A DNA stretch of 64,000 nucleotides from Acheta domesticus (lineage: Eukaryota; Arthropoda; Insecta; Orthoptera; Gryllidae). The stretch spans positions 153,901,276-153,965,275 of the forward strand of contig JAHLJT010000631.1 of NCBI GenBank assembly GCA_031308135.1, written 5' to 3'. A model generated the notes under the pieces. That model was not told the origin of the DNA and did no database searches. It saw nothing but the letters and a program-made list of their open reading frames with translations. The position numbers and the translations under genes were made by a program. Positions 1 to 12,464 of this stretch are shown one piece after another (the stretch's first letter is position 1; every line of letters begins with the position of its first letter).

Positions 1-1560
1 GGTCAGGAGGTTTAAGAGACAAAAAAATCTTGTCTGTTAATGGCAGCACTGCGCGCCGTAAGCGAGATGAATAAATTTATAGTATTGTTCATTTATTTCA
101 TACTGTTGGTGTAAACAACAAATAAATGAGTGATTCAGTGGCATCTCCTGAAAGGTCGGGTAGGGGATGCGATAAAAAGTAGCAAATAATGTAACATCCA
201 TACAACTTTGGTAGAAGGCGTAGGCCGAAACCTTATTTTACTAGTTTTAATCAGAAACGATACACCCACGGTAGTATTAGGTCAGGCATTTATCTTTCTC
301 CACGGATACAGTGCGACAATGACCAAGGCTAGTAAAGCGATCGGAAGTGAAGGAACAGTTCTCACGCACTGCGTCCTGACTTCCGCAATGAGAAGTACAA
401 AGCAACAACAATACTCCTACTGAATAGGTGAGACAATCTGTGTCTTGAGTTGGGCAATAACCAAAAGAATATAACCAGTGATAGTCACCAGATACACCAT
501 GCAGATAATTTTACGAAGACGCACGTACTTATCTAATGGTTGAATTGAAGATCGTTTCCGCGATCTTTCTTTCCAAAGATGTCAATGACATTGACTTCAA
601 GGAGTCAATCTAAGGCCATCCAAGAGAGCACTTTCGATGTTCATTATCGCCAGTCAAGAGAGTCTCTCTCGTCCTTGGGCATTGCACAGGTAATTTGTAA
701 TCCGTTTCAAAAATGAATCAATGGTGCTTATACATCACGGACTTTCTTGCCCTTAGTAATGGCTAAGTAATACTAGTTACACCACAATTTCTCATCGAAT
801 TAAATCTCAAATGAAGAAGAATATATTTCTAAAAGAAGAAAGTTTTGCCAGTCAAAGTGCGCGTTGGCATTAACTGTTGTACAAGAGAATGGTGTATATT
901 CAAGTCCTTTTCGAATGATGAAAAATAATAGAAGTGTTTTGTAATTTCTATAAACTGGATAATTATAATACTTAAAATGTCTATTTATTTGGTATATTTA
1001 AGTCTTTTTTTGCAAGAGATGGTATTTAAAAGAACAGGACAAATGTTGTTAAACCAAGAACAATTGTAAACCCAAAATTTGTAATATGATATTAATAATT
1101 TTTTCTCAAATTTGCAGAACGTTGCCTTAATATTTGTTCGAACCCACATGCAAACGGAAAATTACATAAAACGCACTGCTACATTTTATTTTTATATGAC
1201 TCGTGAGGACAAAATATCTGCTGATTTTACTCTCTACAGAAACAGAACTTCGCCACGCCGCAGGTAGGCGCCCCTCCGCGGTATCTGATGACTTGCCCAC
1301 ACGTGTGCGCATCGCATCGCGTGACGTCACGCCATTCCTCAGTCATTTTTGCGTAGCCCTACAATTCCAAGCCTTCGAAATCGTTCTAGAACAAATCGAA
1401 TACTCGTACCTGATAAGCGAATTCTCCTCCCCACTCAGTGCCTCATGCGCAGTCAATCTTGCGACTCGAGTGCAAGGGACCTAGAGACGGCATGTGAGTT
1501 ACAGGGGTGTGTTGTTGCCTCTTGAACTCCGTGAGAAAGCATACGGCATGTTTCCTCACT
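1..1560. other. Unassigned AT-rich DNA
   Basis: I see no recognisable gene or repeat here. All frames are closed by frequent stops, and the longest open stretches (71 and 93 codons) have no recognisable motif. Around 1250-1330 the sequence is locally GC-richer. This may be unique intergenic DNA or very old repeats. Confidence 0.4.
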
Positions 1561-1573
1561 TAAAAGTCTTGTA

Positions 1574-1790
1574 ATGTCTCCCAGCGAGCATTACTTTAAA
1601 CGCGTGGACATAACATATTAACTTGTCCATCGCCAGCTTAATTTCAACTCTGTGTGAAGCATACAGCTTCTTGCGTAATTCATTTCAATGTCTCCTGTCG
1701 AGCATTATAATAATCTATTTCATGTCTCAAAGCGAGCATTGTAATAATCTGTTTCGATGTCTCAAAGTGAACATTACTTGTGCCAATTGA
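1574..1790. repeat. Short degenerate tandem repeat, ~35-bp unit
   Basis: The motif ATGTCTC followed by a GCGAGCATT-like segment occurs at about 1574, 1688, 1722 and 1757. The last three are spaced 34-35 bp apart and share the linker TAATAATCT. The first copy lies further away and is more diverged. No coding function is apparent. Confidence 0.6.
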
Positions 1791-1795
1791 AGGTT

Positions 1796-2930
1796 ATTTT
1801 GAACGTAACAGAATCACTTAAAACTGTACATTGTGTATTTGTGCCTGTGTCATAAATTATGTTTAAGAATAAGCGCACTGTTGTGAAAATACGTATCTGC
1901 ATCTGACTGCAACTGGAAGCAGCCCTGGAACCAGCACTCCGTGTACTCCCCATATGAGCAATCTTAAGACTTCGGACTGTCTTGCACGAATCACAAAACT
2001 ATAGTCTATTCAACAATCCTAAAAGTGCAAGCAGTCTGAATAATATTTTTAAAAAAGTATTCCAGAAAGATTTTTCTGATCTATGATTTTTGAGATATTT
2101 TATGAAAGTTCCTTCTCTTTCGGAAAATTCTCAGTATCTCAAAATTAGGACAATGTGGGTTGGACCCTTCTTCAACTGAACCCTTCAATTTTTAAATAAA
2201 TACATTTACATGATATATAACACTTCAACTATTTATGTCGAAACATTTTGGTCGTAGGTATTCTTTGCTATAATTGTTTATTTATTGTTATCTAATGTCA
2301 GGGCGGCAATATTAACATTCGAAAGCATTCAAAATAGATGTTTCAGTATCTGAGCTCTTAGGTCTCAAAGTATCGATGGTGTACGAAAAATCACAGTATG
2401 GAGCCACTAGTAGCAGCGTGCGCTGTCAGATGTTTTCCCATGCCTACGAATGCGATAAGTCCATTTCACAAGGCGCTCCCGCTGGGACTCAGCCGTCCGC
2501 TGAGAGCCGGGAGCAATTGGCATTAGGTCCAAGGAGCGCAAACGCGATGAGTCCTGGTTCAGGCGGTCTACGTTAGCGTGAGAATTACGATTGTTGGGAG
2601 ACAAACAGCTGACAAATTGTGCATACGATAAATGATGTGGGAATGGCTTTCTGTGGGTTCACTGTCAGTTACAACTGCAAAGCATTGTCAGGACGGGAGC
2701 GACGGGCATATTACATGTAAGTTTGATTATGTAAAATTAGTAGCGAACTATTAAATTCTACTACGTATGAGATGTAAGCTCTTAAGTGTGACAAATTACC
2801 TCCTTGGAGCACGTTAATACTTTGGTCATGCTTCGTGAAACGCGCTAGAGGGTGCGGAAATGATGAGGCGGCATTGACGAAGCAAATGTCCAGCATTAGA
2901 TGGAAGGTGAACGAGTGGAGTGCTTTTGGC
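1796..2930. other. Unassigned intergenic DNA
   Basis: No gene or known repeat was recognised. A moderately GC-rich patch lies at about 2410-2580. The two overlapping frames there (66 and 65 codons, opposite strands) resemble no protein family I know and are probably chance frames. Confidence 0.35.
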
Positions 2931-2934
2931 GTGG

Positions 2935-3125
2935 AGTGCAAAGGAGACGGAGAGGGAAGCGGTGCCGTGGCGGGGGAGCCGGGCTGCAGGCCTGCGCCTT
3001 GGGCATGAGGCGGAGGGGACGCTCCGTCCGCGTCGTGGCTCCGAGTTCCGGCTGAGTCCCGGATGCGCCGCCCCTCCCTCTCCTCGTCAGGCGCCGAGAT
3101 CCCGCTGTGCGCTAGCCTGCCATTA
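2935..3125. other. Small GC- and CpG-rich patch
   Basis: About 190 bp rich in CG dinucleotides stands out against AT-rich flanks. It could be a small CpG-rich regulatory region, an exon remnant, or part of an unrecognised element. Open frames cross it on the plus strand but show no recognisable domain. Confidence 0.35.
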
Positions 3126-4930
3126 AGCTACTTCGACAATATCTTCCTATTCATTCTTTTATTTCTTCTTATTCTCTTGCTTATTTCCTTCGGTGAGCGC
3201 CTGCTTCTTTCAATTTATTTTATTTTTTTGTATTTTCACATTAGCATAGTAATCTCCACCGTTGTTTAATTTTATTTTCAGTTTTTCACAACACCTACCA
3301 TCCGTAATTTTAAACATGTAGAGTTTCTCAAAATGCAAGATAATTCTGTACAAGTAAATAAAAAATTGTGGGAATGCTGGATTTTCAGCTAATCAGATAG
3401 GTTTAGCTAAAATGTAAATTAAAAATAAATGGCGAATACATCCTTCGTCCATGAACCAACTATTGCCAGCCATTTCCCAGAAAAATCTTGAGTACACCCT
3501 GCGACGGTCCGTCGGTCCGTTGCACATCGTCGGGCTACTTCTGGACACAAATAAGGTATCATTCGTCGCGTCTCAGGCTTCAGGGGAACTGATACTTTTT
3601 TGTGGATCCATAGAGAAGATTCTAAAAATCTCTAAAAAACGTTATTTTTTGTTTGTTTTTTTAGCAATGCGTATAGGCGTTTAGGGTCAATTACAACTAC
3701 AGAGCAGATCAATTCATTCAATTTATCTCCACAACACAAGCTGATTGTCACAATTCTTACCCACTTTCAGCTAGAATATTTTGGAAACATTTTCGAAAAC
3801 ACGTAATATTGAAGGTACTAATGCATCAACGAGAACAGGGTAAAACCGTGCGAATTGCATACTCTATTTAGGCACTCATGGTTCGTTGCGAATTTATTCA
3901 TCACATTCACGATAGCAAAACATAACATTGCTATGAATTATCGAAACTAGTGTGAATGCGCGGAATTTTCATCCTCTGGTTGCCACTAGTGTTTACTCAC
4001 CAACTACTCGTTTTTGTTTTTGTTTTTTTGTTTTTCTTTTTTAATTTCTCATATACAATACACACATATAGTATATCTCGACCAGGTTAAGAATGCTGTT
4101 TACAGTAGCGCGCCATCGTATGTGTTTACAGCCGAAACGACAGAGACGGAGATATAAGGATACTCAATTCAAAATTGAAATGGGACCGTGGCAAACTATT
4201 ACGAAAAAAGCGCGATTTATTTCGTTGCAAAAATAATATTTTCCCAATTAATATTTTAACTATATTTAGACATGTCTGCACCACATATTGAAGGAAATAA
4301 AAGTATATTTTTCTCTGCAAAACGATTCAAACTTTTGAAACCAATTCTTTCGATGAGCAGTAACATTCATAAAAATCGTTTATTTGAACTTAAATAATTT
4401 CTCATAATATATAAAAATAAAATTATTTTTATGTAAGAAGTAACTACCACTTTAATGAAGAATATTGTAGATACTTATGACAGTAAAGTTAATGTTTTGG
4501 TACTTTATTCCATGCCTAACAAACTGCCTAAATCCTATGGAAAAAAGTTGAATGAAGAAGAATACAAAATGTTAAAATTCAATGAATAAGTATTAAAAAT
4601 TCAATATAAATAGAACTTTTTATTACATTCTTGTAATAGAACGGCGAAAAGTAAAAAAAACAGCTTGGAGGTACAAAAATAAAACAGTCAGTAAAAAGCT
4701 TGCGTAATGTGTCTGAAGTTATCAGCTGATTCACTTAACTAACAAACGGCTCCTAACTGCTCCTAACACCTCTATGAAGGAGGCCATGGTGATTCCATAG
4801 TAGCAGTCTCTGAACCCGCTCCGTGCTCCTGGCGACTTTTGTTAGCGAAACTGACTGTATAGACCCGTGTTTACACTGTTAGTTCCACGACGCGCCGCAA
4901 TCGCATCGTTCATTCTTCGGTTGGTCGGGC
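3126..4930. other. Unassigned AT-rich DNA with T-rich simple sequence
   Basis: No gene was recognised. It contains a T-rich run with GTTTTT repeats near 4008-4042 and long A/T stretches around 4370-4600. The segment at 3505-3520 has a GGTCCGTC-type repeat similar to the simple repeats inside family A, but the flanks do not match well enough to call a copy. Confidence 0.35.
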
Positions 4931-6398
4931 TATACAGGGAAGGTTATGTAATGTTGTGCGAAAAACGGCAGATTTATGGCAGAAATACTCTTATTACTCG
5001 GCCCTGGTAACGAAAAGTGGATAAATCCAGTAGCTAAATTAAGAAAAAAAATCTCCCAACACGTGGTGCAGACTCAATCCCTGTTTCGTAGGTCCTTGAT
5101 ACCGAACACCCAATTGAAAGCAAAACGTCTGTTCTTCCGTCCGTCTGTGAACAACGCTAGTGACTAAAACCGCTCAGCCGATTTTCTCCAAAATTGATAC
5201 TCCCCGATCGGTCTGTCTGATCTCGTGGCCCCTTGAATTTTAAACCGATATTTTAATTTTGGAGGTACTTAACATGATGCCCCCCGAACATTTTCAATTT
5301 TTTTTCAAAAACTGCTCCAATATTTTTCGTTCCGATTTTCACGGTTTACACAGACTTTTTGAAAATTGCAGAAGTTTGAATTATTTCGGCGTCTTCCTAC
5401 AACTACAAAATAGAAGATATTTTTCTTTCAAATAAAATTTGTTCTCCCTAAATAGTTCTATCATTGTCAAGTACATTATTTTGAAAATTTTAATAAATTT
5501 TGCAAAATATTGTGTGCAATATTTGCAATTTTAAAAAATTACAAAAATAAGATTTTCTTAGAAACGGCTCCAAGATTTTTCTTTAAACTTTTGGTAGGAA
5601 TAGTAGCTAAAGCACTATAAGATGAAGAAAAAAATTGAGCAATTAATGAGAAAATGGCGTTTGAGCGTTCCTGAAAATGCGGAATTTAGAGCTCGTTTTC
5701 CCGAAAAAGCGGTTGAGTTTTCGAGAATCTTTATTTGACATTATTTAAAGCACGTGTATTCATAAATATAATACCGTGAACAAATCGCCGCTAATGTGAA
5801 TATTAATGATGTGAGAGACACGTCAAAAAAGTAAATTTTTTAATTTTTGAAAAAATAATAGAATAGAGCAATATGGCGTTAATGGCATCTCATAGTGCAA
5901 TAGACACTATTGCTACCAAAAGTTTAAAGAAAAATTTGGATCCGTTTTTGAGAAAATATTGTTTTTGTAATTTTTTAAAAATGCACATATTGCACGCAAT
6001 ATTGCGCGAAATCTATTAATATTTTCAAAATAATGTACATTACCTTAATAAAAGAACTATTTAGGGGAAATAAATATTATTTGAAAGGAAAATCTCTATC
6101 TACTATATTGTTGTTGTAGGAAGACGCCGAAAAAATTCAAACTTTTGCAAACAAAATTCAGAGTAAACCGTGAAAATTGGAACTATGCCACCTTAATAAG
6201 TGTATTTTACTCTATTCTTAAGAAATTTAAAGAAAAATCTTCGAGCCTTTTTTGAGAAAATTTTGAATATGTCTGAGAGGCTTTATGTAAAGTACTCCAA
6301 AAAAATAATGAATGTTTTTCAAAACCGCGGAGCTTGGACACAGGCCAGATGGACCGGGGTTTCTTCAATTTGGATCGAGTCCTACGCATGGTTTAGGC
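4931..6398. repeat. Family A non-coding repeat, copy A1 (inverted arms)
   Basis: The first ~700 bp run in plus orientation: the stretch downstream of the ACTTTCCC end, the K-rich segment before the GTCCGTCC simple repeat, then the conserved unit. Near 5626 the sequence switches to the reverse complement of the same family and continues to about 6398. The segments at about 5161-5625 and 5900-6395 are therefore largely complementary. No coding capacity is evident. The right end runs into GC-rich DNA without a clean terminus. The family was recognised by comparing copies within this window. Confidence 0.75.
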
Positions 6399-6690
6399 CA
6401 GGCTGTTCCATCTCAGCTGCCCGCGGGCGGGTACGCGGGCCCGCCAGCCACGGGGCACTGGTAGAGACTTGGGAGGCACAGACTGCTGTCTACATTCGCT
6501 GCCGGCGCCTGGCGAAATATGAGCCCTCGGGGCGCGAGTTGGCCTTGGCCTTGGCGACAATTCGTCGCTGATTCTCGAAGCTGGGAGCGGTTAGGTTGGG
6601 GAGCGGAGGGCATATCGGGGCTCATAAGGGAGATTTTGCACGCCGTGGAGGACAGTACTATCGATCTTCTGGGCAAGCGCACTTCAAGTT
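6399..6690. other. GC- and CpG-rich island
   Basis: About 290 bp of CpG-dense DNA lies between repeat copy A1 and a hAT transposase remnant. Open frames exist on both strands, as expected in GC-rich sequence, but none shows a recognisable domain. It may be promoter-like or part of the hAT-bearing element. Confidence 0.35.
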
Positions 6691-6744
6691 ACGCAACACT
6701 TTTGTGCATCTGCGTATGCGTAGTGCTATCCACTATGGCGTGCA

Positions 6745-7160
6745 AAACTCCCTATACTCTGAATGAAATCCTTTTGTTAAACAGAAAACGTAAAATTCGA
6801 TTCAATTCAACAATATTGTGTGAAATTAATTTTAGACATATTTTTCTTAACAAGTTCACAATATCTGGTGTCAGTCCTTCGGCTTTTGCCATGGGTAGAA
6901 CGCTCTTCAATGTCTTGTCCTGAATTTGGGATCTTTCTTTGATTTTAATTATTTTCACTGCAGAGAAAATCTGCTCACAATAATATGTTGACGCAAGCAC
7001 AGATCTAAGCTGCATTTTTTTAAGCTTGGGGAAGACTTCCACATATAAATTCTTGTATCATCGCCACAAATTCAGGATATTAAAAATATCTATCTTTAGA
7101 AGTAGGGAGTTCTGTAAATCTGTTATCTCCAACTGCATCAACGATGGCAAGGTATCCGGT
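6745..7160 (-). pseudogene. hAT transposase C-terminal dimerisation domain remnant
   Basis: On the minus strand, one frame (about 7042-6752) reads as the C-terminal hAT dimerisation region. It has a VFPKLKKM segment, then STYYCEQIFSAVK, then a K/R-S-Q-stretch and LTPDIVNLL. These match the conserved 'S-T-Y-x-CE-x-x-FS' signature and the following 'R-S-x-L' and 'PDI' positions of GTF2IRD2/ZBED-like (Charlie-type) hAT transposases. Weak continuation upstream to about 7160 includes LQNSLLLK, broken by a stop. The DDE catalytic core and BED zinc finger are absent, so this is a fragment. No terminal inverted repeats were found around it. The family assignment is from motif recognition. Confidence 0.7.
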
Positions 7161-7309
7161 AAGACAGAAAAAAGGGTTGTGACTTCCTGTGGCATCCATC
7201 GCACTACTCACATTGCTTCCACGACAAGAAAAGCGAACGCGATAAGAGCGCTTCCCCTTCCCTAACCTCCTCCTCCTGGGCTAGCCCATTGCATGCGGGC
7301 GCGCCCGCG

Positions 7310-8905
7310 GGCTTCCGGTATCAAAGACCCAAAAAAAGGGATTTTGGCTACACCATGTAGCCTACATGATTTTTTTCTTAATTTAGAAAAGTTGTTTTTT
7401 TTCCATTTTTTCGTTATCAGGTCCTGGCAATGACTTTTTTCTCCAAAAATGTGCCGTTTTACTTTTCAGTATACGTAGTACGTATATACGGAGTAATGTA
7501 CATTGTACAGGTGTAATGTATATTATGTAATGCTGTAGAAAATCCATTTCGAGATTTCAAGGGAAATACCCTTTTTGTAGGTAAATACCCTTAATACCGA
7601 AAACTTGGTTCTTTCAAACGTCCGTCCGTCCCTCCATCCGTCCAGTGTCAGTGAACAACATTAGTGCCTAAACCATAAGTACGATTTCTTCCAAATGGAT
7701 ATTTCCCGGTCGATCTGCTTTTACTCAAGGCGCCGCGATTTCAAAAAAACTGCCTTCAAAATTTGGGGGTTCTTTACATCAAGCATCTCGGACCTTTTTA
7801 AAATGTTTTCAAATACAGCTCCCGATGTTTTCTTTAATTTTCTTGTAAGAATAGAGTAAAACACACTTATTAAGGTGGCATATGTCTGATTTTAACACTT
7901 AACACTGACATTTTGAAAATTTCAAAAGTTTGAATTTTTTTCCGGCGTCTTCCTACAGCAACAAAATTGAAGATAGAAATTTTTCTTCCAAATAAAATTT
8001 GTTCTCCAAAGTGAGTTCTTTCATTAAGGTCACGTACATTTTTTAAAATATTGCGCGAAATATTTGCAATTTAAAAAATTCCAAACACGATTTTCTCGAA
8101 TTCGACAAGAATTTTTTCTTTAAACTTTTTGTGGGAATACTTTTGCCAGGGATATATACTCTGTGAGATGACATATATGCCATATTGGTCTATTCTTTTG
8201 TTTTTTCAAAAATTACAACAATTTAATTTTTGACTTGTCTTTCACGTCGTTAATAATTTTATTAGTGGTGATTTGTTCACATTATTATATTTATGAGTAC
8301 ATGAGCTTCAAATAGTGTCAAGTAGTTTTTCGAAAACGCACTTTTCTGTGAAAACTAGCTCAAAATTCCGCACTTTCAAAAACGTTCAAACATTTTTTTA
8401 AAATATGGCTTTAATCAATTTTATCGAACGGATTAATTGCTCTCTTTAATGAGACGTCCTGTTCAATTCGGGGTATTTTTTTGTTTTTGAAAGATCTCTT
8501 ACACTGTTAATATGCACATTGCCAGTAATTTGTAATCACTATTGTATTTGCAAGTTCAAGTGCTTAAAATGACTTCTAATGAAGTGTTTCGAAAAGTCAA
8601 AAATTTTATGGGAAAAAGAGCTTCAATTTTCGCATTTACAGTAGCGCTTAAACGCCATTTTCTTAAAAACGGCTCCACATTTTTCAATGAAAAATCCCAT
8701 TTAGGGCCAAGTTTTGCTGTTCTTAAATATTCTTAAAATTATATTTCCGTTCAACTAGTGAGAAACCAAAAAAAGTCCAAAAATGTAGTGTGGGCAGCAA
8801 TAGATAGCAGCTGGCAAGAGTATGTAGCAAGTCTGAATAGCCTGTCGACACCAATGGAAATAGAAAACTAATATCGGAAAGTCTCTGCTATTCTGTAGCA
8901 CCACT
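7310..8905. repeat. Family A non-coding repeat, copy A2
   Basis: About 7310-7500 is the terminal part in minus orientation. From about 7590 the copy continues in plus orientation through a GTCCGTCC simple repeat and the conserved 'CGGCGTCTTCCTACA' box. It ends at the GCACCACTAG terminus near 8893-8905. The start is thus an inverted end joined to a nearly full-length body. Only short open frames are present. Confidence 0.75.
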
Positions 8906-8989
8906 AGCTGAACCTGCATTCGGTTAATAACTTCTTCGTTTATAAAATATCCCATTTAAGCTTTCGGTAATGGATTGTGTAGGATTCAT

Positions 8990-10598
8990 GTTCGTTGAAA
9001 CGCCTCATTTTGAAAAAAATTTAAAAATATTTAAAAAAATCGTGTTTGGCCTCTTCCTACAACTACAAATGCAAAGATACAATTATTTTTTTAATGAAAT
9101 ATGCTCATCAAAAACAGATATTCAAATAAGGCAATGTTGAATATTTTGAAAATATAAGTAATTTTTTTTTCTATAATTTCGTGACAAACATTATAAACTG
9201 CTCAAAATTGATTGCGCTTCATTTTCGGCATCTTCTTACAACTACAATTGCGAAAATACAATTGTTTCTCAATGAAATATATTCATCAAAAAATATAAAT
9301 TTAAATAAGGTCATGCTTAATTTTTTGAAAATACGAGTAGTTTTTCTATAGTAATGCCATGACAAACTAACATCCCGCTGCAAATTTACTGTGCTTCTGC
9401 AATTGAATGCTTCTTAAAGTATAATTTGCATATTATTTCTTTGTTCGTTTCTTACATTGGAACTTTTGTTATCTGTTTACAAATTAATCTTTCATAATTT
9501 ATTTAAAATCTACATGAAATATATAAAATAAAAATTGCTAGCTCTAAGGGAATATGAATATCGATAATGCAGGGAATGCAACAATGGAATTCCGCTTCGC
9601 GCTCGTGAATTTCTGTAAATTGGTGTCATTGTTGTGACTTGATATAGCTGTATGAAAAGGAGCTATAATTATCAAATTTATGTTGATATTTGCACGAAAA
9701 TATTTAGTTTTTGCATCAAATGCTGTACCATTTATAATGAGTAGAGTATTTTTTTGCGTTTTAGAACACTCTTCTCTAATCATTGCCCAATGAAATGTAT
9801 TTCTATATTTTCTGGAGTATCAGGCTTCTTTTTTCAATACACTTTTTGAAAACTTTCGTATTATATTTTTACGCATTTGTAGAAAAAAATGTTCATATTT
9901 AATGTGTGAAGTTTCCGTTTGTCTCACGGTCTCGATTAAGATTTTTTGCCTTGACTTGGGTCTCGGGAAAAATCTCAATCTAGACTGTCAAAGAAACAGA
10001 AACTTTCCACACTAAATATAAATATAACTATTTTATTATGCGCGTTTTGTACTAGGGGTAAAATGATTACCTATAAAAAAATGTTAATTGTGGCTAACTC
10101 TTTTTATTTAATGCATATTCTTAATTTTAGACTCATATATTGACTTTTACGTGCATACATTGCCACTTTTAAATGCGTGGTTGCCGGAATATTTTTAACT
10201 TTTTTAGTGCATGAAGTTCCGGAGTCTAGTTATATACCGTTTAATATCATCTAATCCTTAAAGGAATTTACTGCGTATTGAATAAATGAAAAACGATGAA
10301 AGTATCGGAACTGTTATCTTATGAGAAAAGACAATTCACAAGTGAGCAGCCAGATATTTCGTAATTATTTTCATGTCAATTGCATGTATTCTAATTACTG
10401 CATTAACATTATTAGCCAAGCGGACTCATATATTTTTGACAACACTGCGATGGAAACAGTAAGTTGCTCGCTTCTTGGTTGAAATGAACGTTTTCAAATA
10501 ATAGCTAATATGTTAGTAGCGCAGAAAATGCAATATTTCAATATGACGTAGCTGTTTCCAATAACGCTGGAAAGTATGTGCTGTTTAGCACCACTAGT
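8990..10598. repeat. Family B variant, copy B1
   Basis: In plus orientation this carries two copies of the ACAACTACAA-type box (about 9060 and 9238), then the 'GCAGGGAATGCAAC' segment. The head ends ...GTATGTGCTGTTTAGCACCACTAGT, finishing at 10598. The same head occurs inverted at 33355 and 59840. A 9544-9783 minus frame has a counterpart in copy B3 (about 60109-60212), but stops and indels differ, so I treat it as non-coding. A small hairpin element is inserted at 9892-10023. Confidence 0.7.
9892..10023. repeat. Short hairpin (MITE-like) insertion
   Basis: Outer arms of about 24 bp (9892-9915 and 9999-10023) are near-perfect inverted complements. Inner parts (TCTCGATTAAGA / ATCTCAATCTAGA) also pair. 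The whole is ~130 bp and is absent at the equivalent place in copies B2 and B3, which suggests an insertion. No target duplication was established. Confidence 0.55.
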
Positions 10599-10914
10599 TC
10601 TCTTTCTCGCTTCCTTCATTCCCATGTCTCTGAGCCATATAGTGTTATACCAAAAAGTCGTTTCTTTGTAGACCTGGATGTTTCTTTTCCCCAAAGCAGC
10701 GAGTTTAACTTTCTAATAGCTTGTCGTCCTGGTGAAAATCTTGAAACAATAGCTTTTCTGGAAACTCGTTCTTCGTTAATAATTCCACCTAAATATTGAA
10801 ATTCATGTGATGATTCTAATTTTTAATTAAACGCATATTTACACTATGTTCATACATTTAAACAATAAGTATTTTTTCTTTATTTAAGGTCGTACCAGCA
10901 TCTAGGACCATTTG

Positions 10915-11090
10915 CGAACACAATTGAGTTTAACGTAATGGTGACTGTGAAGATGACATGGTATTGGATGATGGAGGGTGAAAGGACAAACACAAACACA
11001 ACCATGCTCAAGGCGGTACTCGAGCCCACAATCCTTCGTTACGAGATCGCTACGACACCACTGCCTTAGGGCTCTCGGCCACCGGGGATC
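10915..11090 (-). mobile_element. tRNA-derived SINE (Ser/Leu-like head)
   Basis: On the minus strand, GTGGCCGAG...CCTAAGGC (box A region, 11063-11080) is followed by GGCTCGAGTACC (box B, 11015-11026). This resembles the pol III promoter of class II (Ser/Leu) tRNAs. The acceptor stem does not close and the body continues through a GTTTGTGTTTG segment and a pyrimidine-rich tail, so this is a SINE rather than a tRNA gene. The 3' end is approximate. Confidence 0.6.
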
Positions 11091-11182
11091 GGCAATAAGT
11101 AGTACAATCTGCAGTGCTACTTGTTGCATTGTTGGTTGACTGGCGCAGTCAGAAATTTTGAGTTTAGAACTGGTGACGCCCG

Positions 11183-11301
11183 CCAGATATTACAGGAAAT
11201 TTCTTTAAAACCGGACAATCGTTTGTCCGGTTTACCAAGATTTTCTTGACCGGTCAGACACGAAGAAAACCGGAATGTCCAGTCGAAAACCGGATATCTG
11301 G
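11183..11301. mobile_element. Small palindromic MITE
   Basis: The 8-bp ends CCAGATAT (11183-11190) and ATATCTGG (11294-11301) are exact inverted repeats. Inside, AAACCGGACAA (11208-11218) pairs perfectly with TTGTCCGGTTT (11223-11233) across a 4-nt loop, and further CCGG-containing segments pair weakly. It has the size and architecture of a non-autonomous DNA element. The superfamily is unknown. Confidence 0.6.
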
Positions 11302-12080
11302 CAACCACAATTAAAAATGACTGGAATTATATTTTTGTTTTTTGCACACGTGGGAACGGAAGTTTGTTTCCAAATTGCTTTCAAAAACGTTTATTTCTAC
11401 TTTATTTTCAAATAAAAAGTGCGTAATTTACGTATTATTTTTCATTATAAAACAATATTATGGTCTTCTACGTTGTCAGCAATCTAACAGCTAACTAACT
11501 GCAGGAATATCGGCATGTCACTTTGTGCAGAACTTAATTCATATCATACATTTAGTGGAAAGCGTCAGTAAACCATCACTGTGATCACATGCCAGAAAAG
11601 GGCGGTTAAGGTTCTTTCTTCGCCTTGTCTTTTAACAAGAATTTCGATATTTCATGATTTTTTGTTGTGAAGATTGTACATTCTAATTATGTATGGGAAA
11701 TAGAGCCTTCCCTAATGTTAGAAGATGTGCAGCTATCCTTCGGCCTAATCGATGCTAAACTCTTAGGTTTTGATTCGCGAGCCGTCAAAATAATATAATC
11801 TCCCAAAATCGCCAGGATTTTAATGGATAAAAAGAACAGCGTTCAACGGAGAAGACACAATGTTCCAAACGTGCCAATTTGTCTGAGTTATAAAAGTTGT
11901 ATTGTCTGTGATATTCATGACTGCTGACCGGCATGAACAAGCTATCGTACAGGTAATTATAAACACAAATAGTACACACCGCTGATATCTGATCTTTTAA
12001 GTAGTTAGCTTTATTCTACTTTGGGTTGATGTTGTCCGGTGGCAGAAATAGAAACATGAAACTACGCCATTACAAATTAA
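11302..12080. other. Unassigned intergenic DNA
   Basis: No gene, RNA or clear repeat was recognised. The sequence is AT-rich with dispersed stops in all frames. Confidence 0.35.
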
Positions 12081-12426
12081 ACTAGTGGTGCTTCCAATGC
12101 ACATACTTTCCCGCTCTACTTCTATACGGCCCCTGCTATTTCACTACTCCATAAACAAGCAAAAGTGTACTATACCAGCGAACCATTTCGGTACCGAGAC
12201 CCGACAAACGAAACTCGAATTCAACGAACCGGCACTTATACCAATACGCAACACCAACACCGCCTCAGTCGAACAGAGCCATAAACGAATAGAAAAACAT
12301 GTCTTTCAAAAAACATGACCAAGAAAGGCAGCGGTGAACGGTTTACTCCACATAATTTATCGGATGATCGGCATTTGGAAAATAACTACTGCGAGAATGT
12401 ATGTGCCATTCTATAGCACCACTAGT
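12081..12426. mobile_element. 346-bp MITE with family A/B termini
   Basis: The left end ACTAGTGGTGCTTCCAATGC (12081-12100) is followed by ACATAC. The right end is GTATGTGCCATTCTATAGCA then CCACTAGT, ending at 12426. The two ends are inverted repeats of about 28 bp with few mismatches. These match the ACTAGTGGTGC end of the much longer A/B repeats, while the interior is unrelated and non-coding. I infer a non-autonomous DNA element mobilised by the same machinery as A/B. Flanks are AT-rich, and a target duplication could not be fixed. Confidence 0.65.
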
Positions 12427-12464
12427 TTATTTATATATTTACCTTCCCTTCTTACACACGTGCA

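Noticed and set aside
10990..11090. Functional Ser/Leu tRNA gene on the minus strand
   Set aside because: The promoter boxes fit but the cloverleaf does not close and SINE-like sequence follows.
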